Source: a virus. Taken from it: 48,077 nucleotides of DNA. Location: positions 1 through 48,077 of IMG/VR virus record IMGVR_UViG_3300008267_004387; one strand, 5' to 3'. Of the stretch, positions 14,433 to 22,922 are shown piece after piece (the stretch's first letter is position 1; every line of letters begins with the position of its first letter). The position numbers and the translations under genes were made by a program. The notes beneath the pieces were generated by a model, which saw only the letters and a list, made by a program, of their open reading frames with translations, did no database searches and was not told the DNA's origin.

Positions 14433-14752
14433 TCTTCTAGAAGATTAATTTTATTAGGCTTGTCTTTCCATTCTTCGTGATCAGGTAATGCCGCTTTCTT
14501 TTTAGTTATAGTAGGCCATTGCTTGCTTAATCTTGTGTTAAGTTCAGTCCAAAATACGACATCAACATTGACATCGTTATCCTGAACTATGGCATCGATA
14601 GGACATTCTGGAATACAAACACCGCAATCAATACACTCGTCTGGATCAATAACAAGAAAGTTTGGACCTTCTTTAAAACAGTCAACAGGGCATACTTCAA
14701 CGCAATCAGTGTGTTTGCATTTAATACAATTTTCAGTTACTAAATGAGTCAT
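14429..14752 (-). CDS. fdxA: 7Fe ferredoxin (FdxA-like)
   Basis: A 107-residue ferredoxin with the same length and cysteine layout as Azotobacter FdI/FdxA: C9, C12, C17, C21, C25, then C40, C43, C46, C50. By alignment C9, C17 and C50 would hold a 3Fe-4S cluster and C21, C40, C43 and C46 a 4Fe-4S cluster. The C-terminal extension typical of FdxA is present ([23 protein letters not shown]). It is an electron carrier; the partner is unknown. FdxA is typical of proteobacteria, so this was probably acquired from a proteobacterial host. It lies between clamp loader and deaminase in an early operon and overlaps the latter by four bases. Confidence 0.93.
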   Translation of the reverse strand: MTHLVTENCIKCKHTDCVEVCPVDCFKEGPNFLVIDPDECIDCGVCIPECPIDAIVQDNDVNVDVVFWTELNTRLSKQWPTITKKKAALPDHEEWKDKPNKINLLEE

Positions 14753-14754
14753 AA

Positions 14755-15672
14755 TTATAATCTCGCAAGTCTAATAAGAGTAGCAGCCAGATTAATTTCT
14801 GGATCGATAACCAGTGTATGATCAACTAGTCCTTGTTTGATGATTAGCACAGCAGAGTCTTGTGCCTGCTCATCTTTTCCAAACAAATCAATATTGTCGT
14901 ACATCCAGCGATAGATATCGTCCATTTCTTCTGGCCTTGCTTTGCCGCACAACAGTTTTCTAGCTTCGTTTATTTTACCTTGCTTAAACAGTTCAACCAT
15001 TTCGATACGATAGTCCAATGTGCCGATATCATTAGTATTGGGTCGTATAAGTTTACCTTCATTGGTATTTTGTTGTACAAGGTTGATGCATTTACGCAAA
15101 TCTGGATAAGTTACTTTGACAAATGTATCTAGTGTATCTAAATCAAACTCTGTGCCTTCTTCTACTAGGATAGTGGCTACCCGAGCTGTAAATTCAGTAG
15201 CGTCAATTTTTTCAAAGTGAAACTGTTGACATCTACTATGTAGAGCAGGAATAATTTTGTTAGGATGATTACAAGTAAGAATGAATCTACTAGTGCTAGC
15301 ATACTCTTCCATAACTCCACGCATGGCCGCTTGTGCATCTAGAGTAAGCTCATCTGCCTCATCTAACAGCACTACTTTAAATGGACCAAACGGCATCATC
15401 TGGATAAAGCTAGTGATTCTATGTCTTACCTCACCAATGCCTCTTTCTCGACTGGCGTTAATTTCTAGAATATCGTATTCTGGAATTTCCATTTCGTGAA
15501 GGATCATTTTAGCCATGGTAGTTTTACCAATGCCTGGACTACCACTTAACAGCAGATGCGGTATGCTTTTATCTTTGATCCAAGATAGTACTGTCTTCTT
15601 TTGAAATTCGTCACGCCATACATAACCATCAACGGTCTTTGGTCGATATTTCTCTACCCACAATTCTTTCAT
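14755..15672 (-). CDS. 44: Sliding-clamp loader ATPase subunit (T4 gp44-like)
   Basis: A 305-residue AAA+ ATPase, near the size of T4 gp44 (319). It opens and loads the sliding clamp on primer-template DNA. Walker A is GSPGIGKT (44-51), Walker B is LLDEADE with DEAD at 104-107, and the arginine-finger SRC motif is at 146-148. The partner small subunit (gp62) is not in the window. Start has AAAGGA seven bases upstream and overlaps the preceding small gene by 44 bases. Confidence 0.95.
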   Translation of the reverse strand: MKELWVEKYRPKTVDGYVWRDEFQKKTVLSWIKDKSIPHLLLSGSPGIGKTTMAKMILHEMEIPEYDILEINASRERGIGEVRHRITSFIQMMPFGPFKVVLLDEADELTLDAQAAMRGVMEEYASTSRFILTCNHPNKIIPALHSRCQQFHFEKIDATEFTARVATILVEEGTEFDLDTLDTFVKVTYPDLRKCINLVQQNTNEGKLIRPNTNDIGTLDYRIEMVELFKQGKINEARKLLCGKARPEEMDDIYRWMYDNIDLFGKDEQAQDSAVLIIKQGLVDHTLVIDPEINLAATLIRLARL

Positions 15673-15895
15673 TTGAAATCCTTTGCCTTAAATTAAATTT
15701 TTCAGTTATTGTATCTAAACTTTTTTGTATTGTACACTCTACTACACCTAGATCGTGAGTAGTATACGCACAATGTATGGGAGTTTGGTCTACAGCATTT
15801 AAACATTCTTCTATGACCAAATCAATTAGTTTGTTTAAACGATCTCGCTCGTACGTACTGCTAAACCCCGCTTTCCCAATTAGTTCCTCTTTCAT
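15629..15895 (-). CDS. Small conserved phage protein
   Basis: An 88-residue protein starting MKEELIGKAG. The ATG at 15895 is preferred to a GTG two codons upstream because AAGGAG lies five bases before it. It is helical with a central segment, DLVIEECLNAVDQT, and CAYTTHDLGVVECTIQKSLD, that I recognise in small genes of T4-like marine phages. It overlaps the clamp loader start by 44 bases and the upstream gene's end by 35 bases. Function unknown. Confidence 0.75.
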   Translation of the reverse strand: MKEELIGKAGFSSTYERDRLNKLIDLVIEECLNAVDQTPIHCAYTTHDLGVVECTIQKSLDTITEKFNLRQRISNERIVGREISTKDR

Positions 15896-16070
15896 AATCA
15901 CTCCTTGTGTTCTCTTCTATACTTCTTTGATGCTTATATTCTCGTTTAAGCCAGTATTTGTATTTGTTAAAATATTCTTTAAGGTCGTAGGACAGAGTCT
16001 GACCGTAACCTTCTAATTCAGATTGATGTTCAAACCACATTTCTTGTAACCACGTACGAAAATTTTTCAT
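15861..16070 (-). CDS. Small conserved phage protein
   Basis: A 69-residue protein, aromatic and charged (MKNFRTWLQEMWFEHQSELE, then YFNKYKYWLKREY). Similar small proteins occur next to replication genes in T4-like marine phages. No SD is visible; its ATG lies one base after the preceding stop, so it is probably translated by coupling. Function unknown. Confidence 0.7.
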   Translation of the reverse strand: MKNFRTWLQEMWFEHQSELEGYGQTLSYDLKEYFNKYKYWLKREYKHQRSIEENTRSDYERGTNWESGV

Positions 16071-16071
16071 A

Positions 16072-16317
16072 TTATGTATTATCTTTTAAAGTTTGCCACA
16101 TTTTTTTCTGATCTTGAATTTTTAGCCATTCTGTTTCATCATCGCCAAAATTCGGAGCTCTAGAAAGTGCATCGTCTACTAACCATTTAATTCGCCATAG
16201 ATCCTGTTTGCAATGCCAAGAAGTAAACCCGTCGTTATAACTTGAATTAATTTCAAGAGCAAGAGTGTTTATTTGAGAGGCAATGTCAGCGACATCCCAG
16301 TTTTTTTTGAATCCCAT
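16072..16317 (-). CDS. Small conserved phage protein, first gene of early operon, leaderless
   Basis: An 81-residue soluble, helical protein starting MGFKKNWDVADIASQI, a pattern I recognise from small genes of T4-like marine phages. No SD is present. A perfect sigma70 promoter ends six bases before the ATG, so transcription should begin at or next to the start codon, giving a leaderless mRNA. It heads the operon with the clamp loader, ferredoxin and dCMP deaminase. Function unknown. Confidence 0.8.
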   Translation of the reverse strand: MGFKKNWDVADIASQINTLALEINSSYNDGFTSWHCKQDLWRIKWLVDDALSRAPNFGDDETEWLKIQDQKKMWQTLKDNT

Positions 16318-16323
16318 ACTTAC

Positions 16324-16352
16324 ATTATAGAGAAAAAGAAAGGGTCTGTCAA
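16324..16352 (-). promoter_or_regulatory. Consensus sigma70 promoter overlapping a terminator
   Basis: On the minus strand TTGACA (16352-16347) and TATAAT (16329-16324) are both perfect with a 17-base spacer. The TTGACA is exactly the six-base loop of the terminator at 16339-16360. Six bases separate TATAAT from the ATG at 16317. Confidence 0.88.
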
Positions 16353-16360
16353 GACCCTTT
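16339..16360 (-). terminator. Terminator after mazG with a promoter -35 box as loop
   Basis: An 8-bp perfect stem (AAAGGGTC/GACCCTTT, arms 16339-16346 and 16353-16360) with loop TTGACA on the minus strand, followed by a T-rich tract (CTTTTTCTC). It begins three bases after the mazG stop codon. Confidence 0.85.
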
Positions 16361-16363
16361 GAG

Positions 16364-16732
16364 TTATCTGCTCACAAACGGAGCCAACTCCGGGGGCACC
16401 CACCCTACGGGTTTCAATACCTTACCGTCCTCACGCTTACGCACCTTGCCAGTATCTTTGTCAATCTTGGCAAAGTTAGTTTTCATGACTTCTTTCCATG
16501 CGCCTTCTGCATCAAACCCTGCTGAATGAATAGCACCGATAGTCACAACCAAGATATCAATTAGTGCATCGAGCACTTCTACGTCATCATTAGCAGCCAG
16601 AGCGGCTTGCAATTCTTTGTGTTCTTCTTCAATCAATGCACAGTACATATCAAACTGAGAACCGGCTGGCCCATCAACTGTTTGATCACAGGCTCGCATA
16701 AACTTTTCTTGATCTCTAAACGGATTTGTCAT
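16364..16732 (-). CDS. mazG: MazG-like nucleotide pyrophosphohydrolase
   Basis: A 122-residue single-domain all-alpha NTP pyrophosphatase. The metal-binding motif EExxE...ExxD is visible: E36, E37, E40, then E52 and D55, with D59 following. Phage MazG has been proposed to hydrolyse dNTPs or alter ppGpp, but its in vivo substrate is debated. The C-terminal part (NFAKIDKDTGKVRKREDGKVLKPVGWVPP) contacts substrate in related enzymes. The ATG overlaps the co-chaperonin stop by four bases, and a terminator follows three bases after the stop. Confidence 0.9.
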   Translation of the reverse strand: MTNPFRDQEKFMRACDQTVDGPAGSQFDMYCALIEEEHKELQAALAANDDVEVLDALIDILVVTIGAIHSAGFDAEGAWKEVMKTNFAKIDKDTGKVRKREDGKVLKPVGWVPPELAPFVSR

Positions 16733-17064
16733 AATGGAATATATTCGTCTTCTGGTTTTTCACTTGTCTGTAAAAGTATTGATTCTGGTTCAACCATTCT
16801 GAGTGTAAGTTCCTTACCTTCAGATTCAATTTTTACACCTCTAGTCCAACGACCATGTTCTACATAAATCCACTCGCCAACTTTTACGTCGTCTTGTTCT
16901 GGACCAACTGCCCAAACTTTTGCCCAACGTGGTCGTACTCCGTGAGCCTTACCGTCGTCACTTTGAATAATAATTCCAGAAGCGGTTTTACGTTCTTCAA
17001 AATCCATATCGACGACTAACACATTTTTTCGTATTGGCTTAATTGTGCCTTTAACTACGTTCAT
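16729..17064 (-). CDS. GroES-like co-chaperonin (T4 gp31/CocO type)
   Basis: A 111-residue protein, exactly the length of T4 gp31, which replaces GroES on host GroEL to fold the phage capsid protein. The GroES beta-barrel pattern is visible: PIRKNVLVVDMD, the mobile-loop-like ERKTASGIIIQSDDGKAHG (about 24-42) and AKVWAVGPEQ (about 48-57), then EWIYVEHGRW as the roof/second strand region. IIIQ matches the hydrophobic tip of the GroES mobile loop that binds GroEL. GAGG precedes the start. A GroES-like role is well supported; which client it serves is not known. Confidence 0.85.
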   Translation of the reverse strand: MNVVKGTIKPIRKNVLVVDMDFEERKTASGIIIQSDDGKAHGVRPRWAKVWAVGPEQDDVKVGEWIYVEHGRWTRGVKIESEGKELTLRMVEPESILLQTSEKPEDEYIPL

Positions 17065-17071
17065 AGTTACC

Positions 17072-17287
17072 TCAATTTCCAGTTGATTTTCCTACATAAT
17101 AATCGTTGACAATTTCTTCGCGCTTGCGAATAATTTTGCCACCCGGTCCGATTTCATCACCTCTAGCGTTTACTCTAGCATTACCAACTGCTAGGGTAGA
17201 CTCATTGCGGCTACGAAGTTTGTCTAAATCAACTTCTTTGCCCTGCATAGTGCGATAAACTTGTTTTGGTGCTTCTTTCTGTGCCAT
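17072..17287 (-). CDS. Small conserved phage protein
   Basis: A 71-residue charged protein with the segment AVGNARVNARGDEIGPGGKI, which I recognise as strongly conserved among T4-like marine phages. The start has AAGGAG nine bases upstream, and a possible late-type box (GATAAGTA, 17311-17318) lies 24 bases upstream. Function unknown; short, soluble and probably binds a larger partner. Confidence 0.8.
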   Translation of the reverse strand: MAQKEAPKQVYRTMQGKEVDLDKLRSRNESTLAVGNARVNARGDEIGPGGKIIRKREEIVNDYYVGKSTGN

Positions 17288-17310
17288 GATAGGTCTCCTT
17301 GTAATATATG

Positions 17311-17318
17311 TACTTATC
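17311..17318 (-). promoter_or_regulatory. Possible late-type promoter (GATAAGTA)
   Basis: GATAAGTA on the minus strand differs by one base from the GATAAATA boxes, overlaps the DnaE-like gene stop codon and lies 24 bases before the ATG at 17287. Confidence 0.4.
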
Positions 17319-17814
17319 TTAAAAATTCACGCCAGTTTAAATTATATTTAATAGGGTCGATTCTGTGAACTCCTAGAATATATAGTACATAACTTGATAC
17401 ACTAGATCCACGTCCTACACCCCAAACAATATTGTTAGCTCTGCAAGTGTCTACCAAATATTTTAACCATCGCAAAAGATTTATCATATTTCTTGCTCGA
17501 AATTCCTGTAATTCTTCTATTAGTCGTTGGTAGTGTTCTTTAGGACATTCATTAACTAGGAATCCTTCGATGTCCATAGTTTGATATTCGTCCGGCATAA
17601 GCCAATTTTGTTGTAGTGCTTGATCAAAGTCTTCAACAGAATAATCTCTATTAATATTGTCGTTTAAAAGAATTTCTTCGAGTTGAGAAAGCTTTTTAAT
17701 ATCGCTAGTACTGTCGCAGACGAGACCTTGTAGTTTGTCACACTGATTTTGATAAATCAGATTAATAAGGTCTCTTTCTTCAAAGATTGGATTTTTGTAT
17801 TTGTCAAACTTCAT
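17314..17814 (-). CDS. Truncated DnaE/PolIII-alpha-like protein
   Basis: A 166-residue protein. Residues about 92-166 align with the start of the palm of bacterial DNA polymerase III alpha: VWGVGRGSSVSSYVLYILGV then HRIDPIKYNLNWREFL matches the DnaE pattern GPGRGSGAGSLVAYALGIT, DPLRYDLLFERFL. The protein stops right there, before the catalytic PDIDIDF aspartates, so it cannot polymerise DNA. I recall similar short proteins in cyanophages, so it is a family rather than a broken gene. No SD is visible; a 15-base palindrome (17818-17832) lies directly upstream. It may bind nucleotide or a replication partner. Confidence 0.75.
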   Translation of the reverse strand: MKFDKYKNPIFEERDLINLIYQNQCDKLQGLVCDSTSDIKKLSQLEEILLNDNINRDYSVEDFDQALQQNWLMPDEYQTMDIEGFLVNECPKEHYQRLIEELQEFRARNMINLLRWLKYLVDTCRANNIVWGVGRGSSVSSYVLYILGVHRIDPIKYNLNWREFLR

Positions 17815-17823
17815 TGCGTAAGT

Positions 17824-18057
17824 TTAACTTACATTGATTAATTTGTCAAGTCCTTTGTCTCTACTTTGGTATTGTTGCTCAAGAAGTTTCGATCTTCTCA
17901 CTGACAGCTCTTCTCTGTACAGTCCTATAAAAGTAGAAATTTGTTGTTTGACAGCAGGATTTTGGACCATCCAATATTTTTTGGTTAGGTCCTGTAACCT
18001 ACTTTCAATTTCTGTTTCTTTAAGTTGACTAAAATCTTCAGACAATGGATGTATCAT
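17824..18057 (-). CDS. Small helical conserved phage protein
   Basis: A 77-residue protein, predicted fully helical (SEDFSQLKETEIESRLQDLT, then KQQISTFIGLYREELSVRRS), of a type common in T4-like marine phages. The start overlaps the end of the upstream structural gene by four bases (ATGA), so it is coupled to the virion block. Function unknown; the coiled-coil character suggests assembly. Confidence 0.8.
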   Translation of the reverse strand: MIHPLSEDFSQLKETEIESRLQDLTKKYWMVQNPAVKQQISTFIGLYREELSVRRSKLLEQQYQSRDKGLDKLINVS

Positions 18058-19376
18058 GCGAACTCGCCAATGAATTTAATATAAACAACATTATTGTATG
18101 GATCTTTCCAAGCTTCAATTACTTTTCTTCTTGAAGTATCTGCACTTACTGTAAATGGAGATACTATAGACTGTGCGTTTCTAGTAACAGTAAGGTTAGA
18201 TCCAAATGCCACAGCCTGTGCAGAATCCCAAGTGACCGTTAGAATTGTTCTTGGAACTTGAGCAAGTGTGCCAGATGCTGTTGAGAAAGTTTGAATAGCA
18301 GTACCGCCATGCGTTGTAGCTACTCTAATCTTTGTACTACTGACAATTGCTGATACAAAATAATCAGTTAACGGCAATAACCCACCAAACCCTGTGCCAG
18401 TAAAACTTATTGGCATACCAACGTACATGTTTGTTGAATCAATGGTTACAGTATTTCCGTCACCTGACAGTGGGAAAGATGCATTCTGTGCTCCGCCTGT
18501 GTATGCGCCTGTAGTTGCTACCGCAATGTAACTTGCTGGACTGCTTGATAATTTAATATCACCCCCTACCTTGTAAGCATAGTAAGTTTGCGTAGTACTT
18601 AATTCTGGAACTCCAGTAACATTAGCTAGGCTAACAGGATCACCGTCAGTGATTGATGCAATGCTGCTACTCATAGTTACAAAAGTGTCAGCACCAACTA
18701 CAATAGCAGAGTATCCAATGGCTAGTGTAGCTGTTGTACCTGTTGCATTTCCTGTCATAGGTGTTATATTTGATACTGTTACAGTTCCAGTAATACCAGT
18801 TCCGTAAACAGTATTGCCAATTTCAAATATTCCTGATGTAAGATTAGAATTGATATAAGTGAATCTAGTTGTATTAGATAGCACTGATTTTAGTTCTCTT
18901 ACTGCTCCAGTGGCAATAGCTAGGTTTTGACCAATTTCATATTTGACTGTTCCACCGCCAGTGGTAGCAAAAGTAATAGTTCTTTGTGTACCGTCACTTC
19001 TTAATTCTAAACGGATACGTCCGTATTTGTCATTTCCGGGCCATCCCTCAAAGGTAACGAGTCTGTCTGCACCGGCTATTTCAATCATTTGATATTCACC
19101 GTTGGTAAGACTTACTGCTAGATTTGAAGTAGCAGTAGTTTGATACGCACTACCCCATGCACGACTTAACACTAGATTGTCTAGTATATTTCCGTTAAAG
19201 TTGTTAGTATCGTTTAATTTGGCTGTGTTGTTCTGTAATGCTGTAATTTCGTTGCCAGCAGTGGTCAGCCCAGTTTTAATAACATTAAAGTTATCTCTAA
19301 AACCTTGACTGTCGTTATCGACTCCTGCTACGGGAAAATTAGCATCTATAGTGTTTGCTACTATTGCACTGGTCAT
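18054..19376 (-). CDS. Virion structural protein, probable fibre or appendage
   Basis: A 440-residue beta-rich protein, low in Cys and Lys, high in Thr, Ser, Gly and Val. The N-terminal 35 residues (ANFPVAGVDNDSQGFRDNFNVIKTGL) resemble the short anchor at the N-termini of other virion proteins here (NDGTGDDLRTAFIKANNNF), with the shared D-x-x-R-x-x-F/N-F spacing. The rest is repetitive beta, with ITGTVTVSNITPMTG-like segments and a late motif typical of cyanophage structural proteins. Overlaps the 1177-residue gene by four bases. Role in adhesion or tail decoration is inferred. Confidence 0.85.
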   Translation of the reverse strand: MTSAIVANTIDANFPVAGVDNDSQGFRDNFNVIKTGLTTAGNEITALQNNTAKLNDTNNFNGNILDNLVLSRAWGSAYQTTATSNLAVSLTNGEYQMIEIAGADRLVTFEGWPGNDKYGRIRLELRSDGTQRTITFATTGGGTVKYEIGQNLAIATGAVRELKSVLSNTTRFTYINSNLTSGIFEIGNTVYGTGITGTVTVSNITPMTGNATGTTATLAIGYSAIVVGADTFVTMSSSIASITDGDPVSLANVTGVPELSTTQTYYAYKVGGDIKLSSSPASYIAVATTGAYTGGAQNASFPLSGDGNTVTIDSTNMYVGMPISFTGTGFGGLLPLTDYFVSAIVSSTKIRVATTHGGTAIQTFSTASGTLAQVPRTILTVTWDSAQAVAFGSNLTVTRNAQSIVSPFTVSADTSRRKVIEAWKDPYNNVVYIKFIGEFA

Positions 19377-22300
19377 GTTAATGTGGTCCTATCGTTTCTA
19401 AATACAAGATATTTATCTGTGTCGTAGGCACCGTCTACAGAATCAATTATGTAGCGATCTACGGTATAATCTAGTATCTTTGGGTCAAAATTACTGTTTT
19501 TAATGGCTAACAGTATTTCAGAAGACTTACCTGGCAAGCAATAACACAACGGTACAGCGGCAGTATAATTTAGTTCTGTTGCTGATCCGGCTTGAATACT
19601 ACGCATCCAAAGTGGCAAGTAATTTCTTTCAGATTTAGTATTCGGCATATTGCGTATTCTATAACGCCATAAGCTTATACTACTTGGAAACCTAAATGAT
19701 GTTTCGGGGTCGCCGACGTATACATCGGTTCTGTCAATGGTGGAATTAAATGGTATTGGTCTATTCCAAAATTGTGTATCTAAATCTTGCGGCCCGTTGT
19801 AAAACTGATTGTTTTGATCAACTGTTACTAATCTATTATTGTTTTGCAGTTTTAATAACAAGGGTAATGTTTTACCGTCTTTTTCTAATGTGTCTATCAT
19901 TTCTATATAAACTACTTCATAGACAACATCGTTCGTACCTGGTGTTTTAGCCACAGCCGATTTAATTTCGCCAAATCTAAATCTTTTTGCTTTATGGTTT
20001 TTACCCATTGCACTGATATATTCTGCGGCTAATCTTGTTTCGATTCCTGCATAGACTAACATTCGCAGATCTTTTTGTATTCCGTAATTTTTATCGTACG
20101 GTCTATAAATGTATTTTTGATCAAATATATCAACGTTATTGACAAACGATTTAAACAGTTCTCTCTGACTTGGTTTTAAGAAAGGTTTAACTGTAACATT
20201 ACTGTAGTTTACATCGTTAGGCGTTTCTACTGTTAGTGTAAATGTTTTTTCTACTGCGCTAAATCTTAACGGATCTGCTGCCTCAACAGTAAATGTATAT
20301 TCTCTGTCAAATGTGGTAGTATTTTTTGCACCATCTAAAATAAAAGTATTCCCGTCAATGGCAGTGAGACTTAAATCAGTTGCTGGAAATTCATAAAGGT
20401 TCCACTTAATTGGGTCAAAGGATAGTCCACTGTTATGAGCTTGATTAGCTTTGTAGTAACTAGGACTAGCAGTTGCAGATCCAATGGCTTCTGCCATCGT
20501 AGTAGTTCGTCCTTTGTTTTCATAATTAAAATAATTCAACGGAAGAACCTGTGTTTGTCCTTCAAATGATGCAATACCAACACTGACTCCGATAATACCT
20601 GAACCAAAGAATCCTGGATCACTGTCGTATCCTAGTGTAAGAGTAGTAGCAGTACTTGATAACGCTAACCATCTTCCATTATAGGAACTGGTGCTTTGAC
20701 CTCTTAATTCATAATAATATTCTAAACCAGACGAAGTTACAAAATTTAAATCGTGAATACCAGCAACTCCGCCAAGTTGATCTCCACTGATTCTAATTGA
20801 ATCTCCTGGCATGTAACCTGTTCCTGGATCAATTAATTTGATTGTGGTAACACCCTTGTATGTAGGATTTATTAAATTAAAACCTTTTTCAACTCTAAAT
20901 ACTGCACCTGTTCCAGATCCAGAAGATGATGATGCAAAAACAACAGGCCAAACAAAACTAGCAGTTGATATAGAATTGCCATCTGCTAGAGTAAACACTG
21001 GTGCCAAGGGAGTTAAATTTTGATCAACAATGTCAAACTTTACTCTATAAATTGAACCAGTTTGTTCTTTATCTATTACACTTAAAACTTTAATTGGATC
21101 TAAATTTATTTTTACTGAATCGTAGAAATTAAAACTTTCGTTATCAGTTATAACTTTAGTCAATGCTCCGTTTTTAAAATTGTGATCTGTAGTAGTTACA
21201 ACAGAAGCTATATTTTTTCTTCTCACTATAGATTTAATTTCGGTTGCATTATCTTGTTTTACCACATCCCCAACGGCGTAATTTTTGCTAGGTTTCCAGT
21301 AGCTTTTATATACCACTTGGTCGTTAATTTCGTTTACTTTGCCAACTATTTCACCATCGAAGTTTAAACTTAAACCTGCTGGAAGTTTACCGCTGGTTAT
21401 TCGATATAAAATCTGCGGACTAAATGTACTGGTTGCTTGAACAAATAGATCACTGACATATCCGGCATTGATACTTCCAAGACTGCCTGGACTAATCCAT
21501 GACATTACACTTTCAACTTCGCCTAATATTTTAACAGTAAACAATCTTCGACTAGATGCAGTTTCGCTACTTTGTCCAAATCTAGTCGCTTTAATAGTAA
21601 AATTAAATTCTCTAGTCACAGCTGACTGATAAGGTACAACTCCAAATACTTCTCCAGTATTACCGTCAAAGCTCATGCCTGGAGGCAATTTGCTTTTATC
21701 TCCAATATAAATTGCTGTACTGTCTGGAATAGTCACAGCAAGACCAGGAGCAACTGTAACTCTATAAGTATCGCCCCCAACTGTATCTACGCCTATGATC
21801 TCATAGGTAGTTCCAGTTGCCCCAACAAAATCGCCAGAAAAGTTTAAAAATTGTCCTATTTTTGGAACATCGGATGCTCTTTCAAATCTTATAAAATTTA
21901 AACCTTGTCTGTTATCTGATGCAGATTCTTTTCTTACAATGCCGCTTAATCTCGCATTAACGTCACAGTAATTAAAGTTAATTGGGCCTAACTCTGTAAA
22001 CCCTTCAAATATGTCTATTTTAAAAGTTTGATAGTTGTTGGCTCTTCTAGTACCAAGATTAGCAGGTGTTGTAAAGATAGGTGTTCTTACGTAAGTAGCA
22101 TCTGCGGTAAAAGTTCCGCTACCTGAACTTGTAATAGTATTATCACTTCTAAAGAAGTCATCACCAACTACAAATATTCTGTACTTACGTTTAGTAACGG
22201 TATCTCCGTCAGTAATAGTAGCAATAAATTCGTAGTTTCTGTTTAGCTTTCTAGGTTTAGTTGTAGGGACAAAGAAATCAAAAACGGTTGAATCGTAGAC

Positions 22301-22906
22301 AAACGAGTCGTAACCGTTTGACGGTCTAAATCCAAAATCGTATGCTACACTATCGTATAAGTCTGTATCAAAAGGACCGTTACCTGAATTTGCAGGAATT
22401 TGTAATAACGGCTGTATAAAACCTGTTATTCTGCCGCCGGTAGTCATTAGTAAACCTGGAGGTAGCTCACCTTCTCCGCTGGCTATAAAATAACTTAATT
22501 GTTGGCCGGCTGCGGTGTCAGTGTCTGATGCACCTAACTGAAAATCAATATAACTTGTTTCTAAAATAAAATATGCGTTATTTGAACCAACAGGCAACGG
22601 CCCTGGAGGAGTTAACCATTGAGGTTCATCGGCTCCTGCAACAGTCATGTAAAAAGTTCTATCGCTTATTCCAGCCGAAGATGTAGCTCTTATAACAAAT
22701 TTAAATTCTGTAGTACGTGGAACTTCGTAAGGTGTACCTACTATTTTGTAGCCAGAGATTCTTAACCCAGGTGGAAGTTTCCCAGCAATTACAGAAAATG
22801 TAACGCTGGGCGTGTTGTTAGTGGGTAAATTTATGTCTACTGTTTCGCGCTCTTGACGAACACCAAAACTGTATCCAGAATCCTGAATCCAAATAGATAA
22901 TGCCAT
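19373..22906 (-). CDS. Large virion protein with putative-Ig (He_PIG) repeats
   Basis: An 1177-residue beta-rich protein. At least four copies of the He_PIG-like signature occur: KLPPGLRISG.KIVGTP near 43-58, ELPPGLLMTTGGRITG near 150-165, KLPPGMSFDGNTGEVFG near 407-423 and KLPAGLSLNFDGEIVG near 501-516. Such domains are extracellular Ig-like modules. The C-terminal 200 residues are different, more charged, with many aromatic residues (KPSQRELFKSFVNNVDIFDQKYIYRPYDKNYGIQKDLRML), and may be an attachment or trimerisation part. SD GGAG precedes the start. Similar large proteins occur in T4-like marine phages. Tail or neck appendage is likely. Confidence 0.85.
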   Translation of the reverse strand: MALSIWIQDSGYSFGVRQERETVDINLPTNNTPSVTFSVIAGKLPPGLRISGYKIVGTPYEVPRTTEFKFVIRATSSAGISDRTFYMTVAGADEPQWLTPPGPLPVGSNNAYFILETSYIDFQLGASDTDTAAGQQLSYFIASGEGELPPGLLMTTGGRITGFIQPLLQIPANSGNGPFDTDLYDSVAYDFGFRPSNGYDSFVYDSTVFDFFVPTTKPRKLNRNYEFIATITDGDTVTKRKYRIFVVGDDFFRSDNTITSSGSGTFTADATYVRTPIFTTPANLGTRRANNYQTFKIDIFEGFTELGPINFNYCDVNARLSGIVRKESASDNRQGLNFIRFERASDVPKIGQFLNFSGDFVGATGTTYEIIGVDTVGGDTYRVTVAPGLAVTIPDSTAIYIGDKSKLPPGMSFDGNTGEVFGVVPYQSAVTREFNFTIKATRFGQSSETASSRRLFTVKILGEVESVMSWISPGSLGSINAGYVSDLFVQATSTFSPQILYRITSGKLPAGLSLNFDGEIVGKVNEINDQVVYKSYWKPSKNYAVGDVVKQDNATEIKSIVRRKNIASVVTTTDHNFKNGALTKVITDNESFNFYDSVKINLDPIKVLSVIDKEQTGSIYRVKFDIVDQNLTPLAPVFTLADGNSISTASFVWPVVFASSSSGSGTGAVFRVEKGFNLINPTYKGVTTIKLIDPGTGYMPGDSIRISGDQLGGVAGIHDLNFVTSSGLEYYYELRGQSTSSYNGRWLALSSTATTLTLGYDSDPGFFGSGIIGVSVGIASFEGQTQVLPLNYFNYENKGRTTTMAEAIGSATASPSYYKANQAHNSGLSFDPIKWNLYEFPATDLSLTAIDGNTFILDGAKNTTTFDREYTFTVEAADPLRFSAVEKTFTLTVETPNDVNYSNVTVKPFLKPSQRELFKSFVNNVDIFDQKYIYRPYDKNYGIQKDLRMLVYAGIETRLAAEYISAMGKNHKAKRFRFGEIKSAVAKTPGTNDVVYEVVYIEMIDTLEKDGKTLPLLLKLQNNNRLVTVDQNNQFYNGPQDLDTQFWNRPIPFNSTIDRTDVYVGDPETSFRFPSSISLWRYRIRNMPNTKSERNYLPLWMRSIQAGSATELNYTAAVPLCYCLPGKSSEILLAIKNSNFDPKILDYTVDRYIIDSVDGAYDTDKYLVFRNDRTTLT

Positions 22907-22922
22907 TATAGCTCCGTTTTAT

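Noticed and set aside
17314-17814. A frameshifted full-length DNA polymerase III alpha gene
   Set aside because: No remaining polymerase sequence is present in any frame on either side; the neighbours are intact small genes.
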